Shown piece by piece: positions 63,501-64,000 of a stretch of 64,000 nucleotides of DNA. Where the stretch lies: NCBI GenBank assembly GCA_963576475.1, contig OY754981.1, forward strand, positions 14,826,716-14,890,715, in the 5' to 3' direction. Within the stretch, counting starts at the first letter, position 1, and every line of letters starts with the position of its first letter. This stretch comes from Molanna angustata (lineage: Eukaryota > Arthropoda > Insecta > Trichoptera > Molannidae). The notes under the pieces are model-generated. The model had not been told where the DNA came from. It saw only the letters and a program-made list of their open reading frames with translations, and searched no databases. The translations under genes and the position numbers were made by a program.

Positions 63501-64000
63501 ATAAATAAAAATATTAAAATTAAAGTGATATAACAAATAAGAGTGGCAAAAGCAAATTTATGATCAAATATTCTTAAAAAATCTATGATAGAACTAAATG
63601 GAAAAGTTTAGATGAGGCCATTGTCCTGCAGTAGTTCGAAAATAATGCTGATTCACTCATAAGCGAAATAGGTCTTTGTCAAATTTCTTTGTTATACAAA
63701 GAAGGATAATCGATTTTAATAAAGTTTTTCCTTAATCCTTCCCAGGATAATTATTTATTTGAACAATTTCAAACACGACATTTTAAAATTTAGAACAATA
63801 TTATATTTTCGTCCAAAAGGAATTGATTTTAATTTTCTATGAAAGTATAGAAACTTTATCATAAATTTCTATAAATATATTAAACATAATCGATTTTTTG
63901 AACCATAACCCAAAATAAAGCATACAATAAAATCCATTTGAATAAAAAGTCTATAAAAACTCAAAATAGATAGAACTAATTTTCCATGTGACAAACCATT
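63501..64000. other. no feature recognised
   Basis: AT-rich, probably intronic DNA of the unrecognised gene. No exon or element seen. Confidence 0.4.

Overview
The window is AT-rich insect nuclear DNA, most likely from a moth or butterfly (Lepidoptera). The pointers are a multi-exon katanin gene with GT-AG introns, frequent ggtacctacc-type motifs, tRNA-derived SINEs, many LINE classes, and hAT, PIF/Harbinger and Helitron-like elements. The order-level call is inference. No bacterial operon, rRNA gene, functional tRNA gene or CRISPR array is present.

Two host genes can be supported. (1) On the minus strand, 29639 down to 10754, lies a complete katanin p60 (microtubule-severing AAA ATPase) gene. 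Ten coding exons join in phase into a 544-residue protein with Walker A, Walker B, arginine-finger region and Vps4-type C-terminus. (2) On the plus strand, a 15-codon first exon (54996-55040) and a 1,030-nt second exon (61784-62813) join in phase across a 6.7-kb intron and continue past the window. I do not recognise this protein. A frameshifted fragment of the GINS subunit Psf1 sits at 51215-51640 on the minus strand.

Almost everything else is transposable-element material. Layout: 0-5 kb, SINE, MITE and LINE fragments and a Helitron-like repeat; 5-9.7 kb, AT-rich DNA with few relics; 9.7-10.6 kb, an hAT element with 8-bp target duplication; 10.7-29.7 kb, katanin, its introns packed with nested elements (a PIF-like element carrying two SINEs, an hAT inside a LINE, a tyrosine-recombinase relic, a rearranged LINE); 31-34.5 kb, two more hAT elements and minisatellites; 34.6-38.9 kb, a nearly intact two-ORF LINE with one frameshift; 40.5-43.1 kb, a LINE relic containing 16 near-identical 107-bp tandem copies; 48-49.3 kb, an RTE-type LINE relic containing about twelve 52-bp tandem copies; 50-51.6 kb, a Helitron-like copy next to the Psf1 fragment; 53.9-63.5 kb, the unrecognised gene with its TE-filled intron.

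The most unusual signals are the two independent minisatellites grown from LINE coding sequence, the four-copy repeat family with Helitron-like CTAG/T ends lying next to a host-gene fragment, a block shared in antisense between a SINE family and a LINE family, and the unrecognised two-exon gene. All calls come from reading the sequence; no database search was run.
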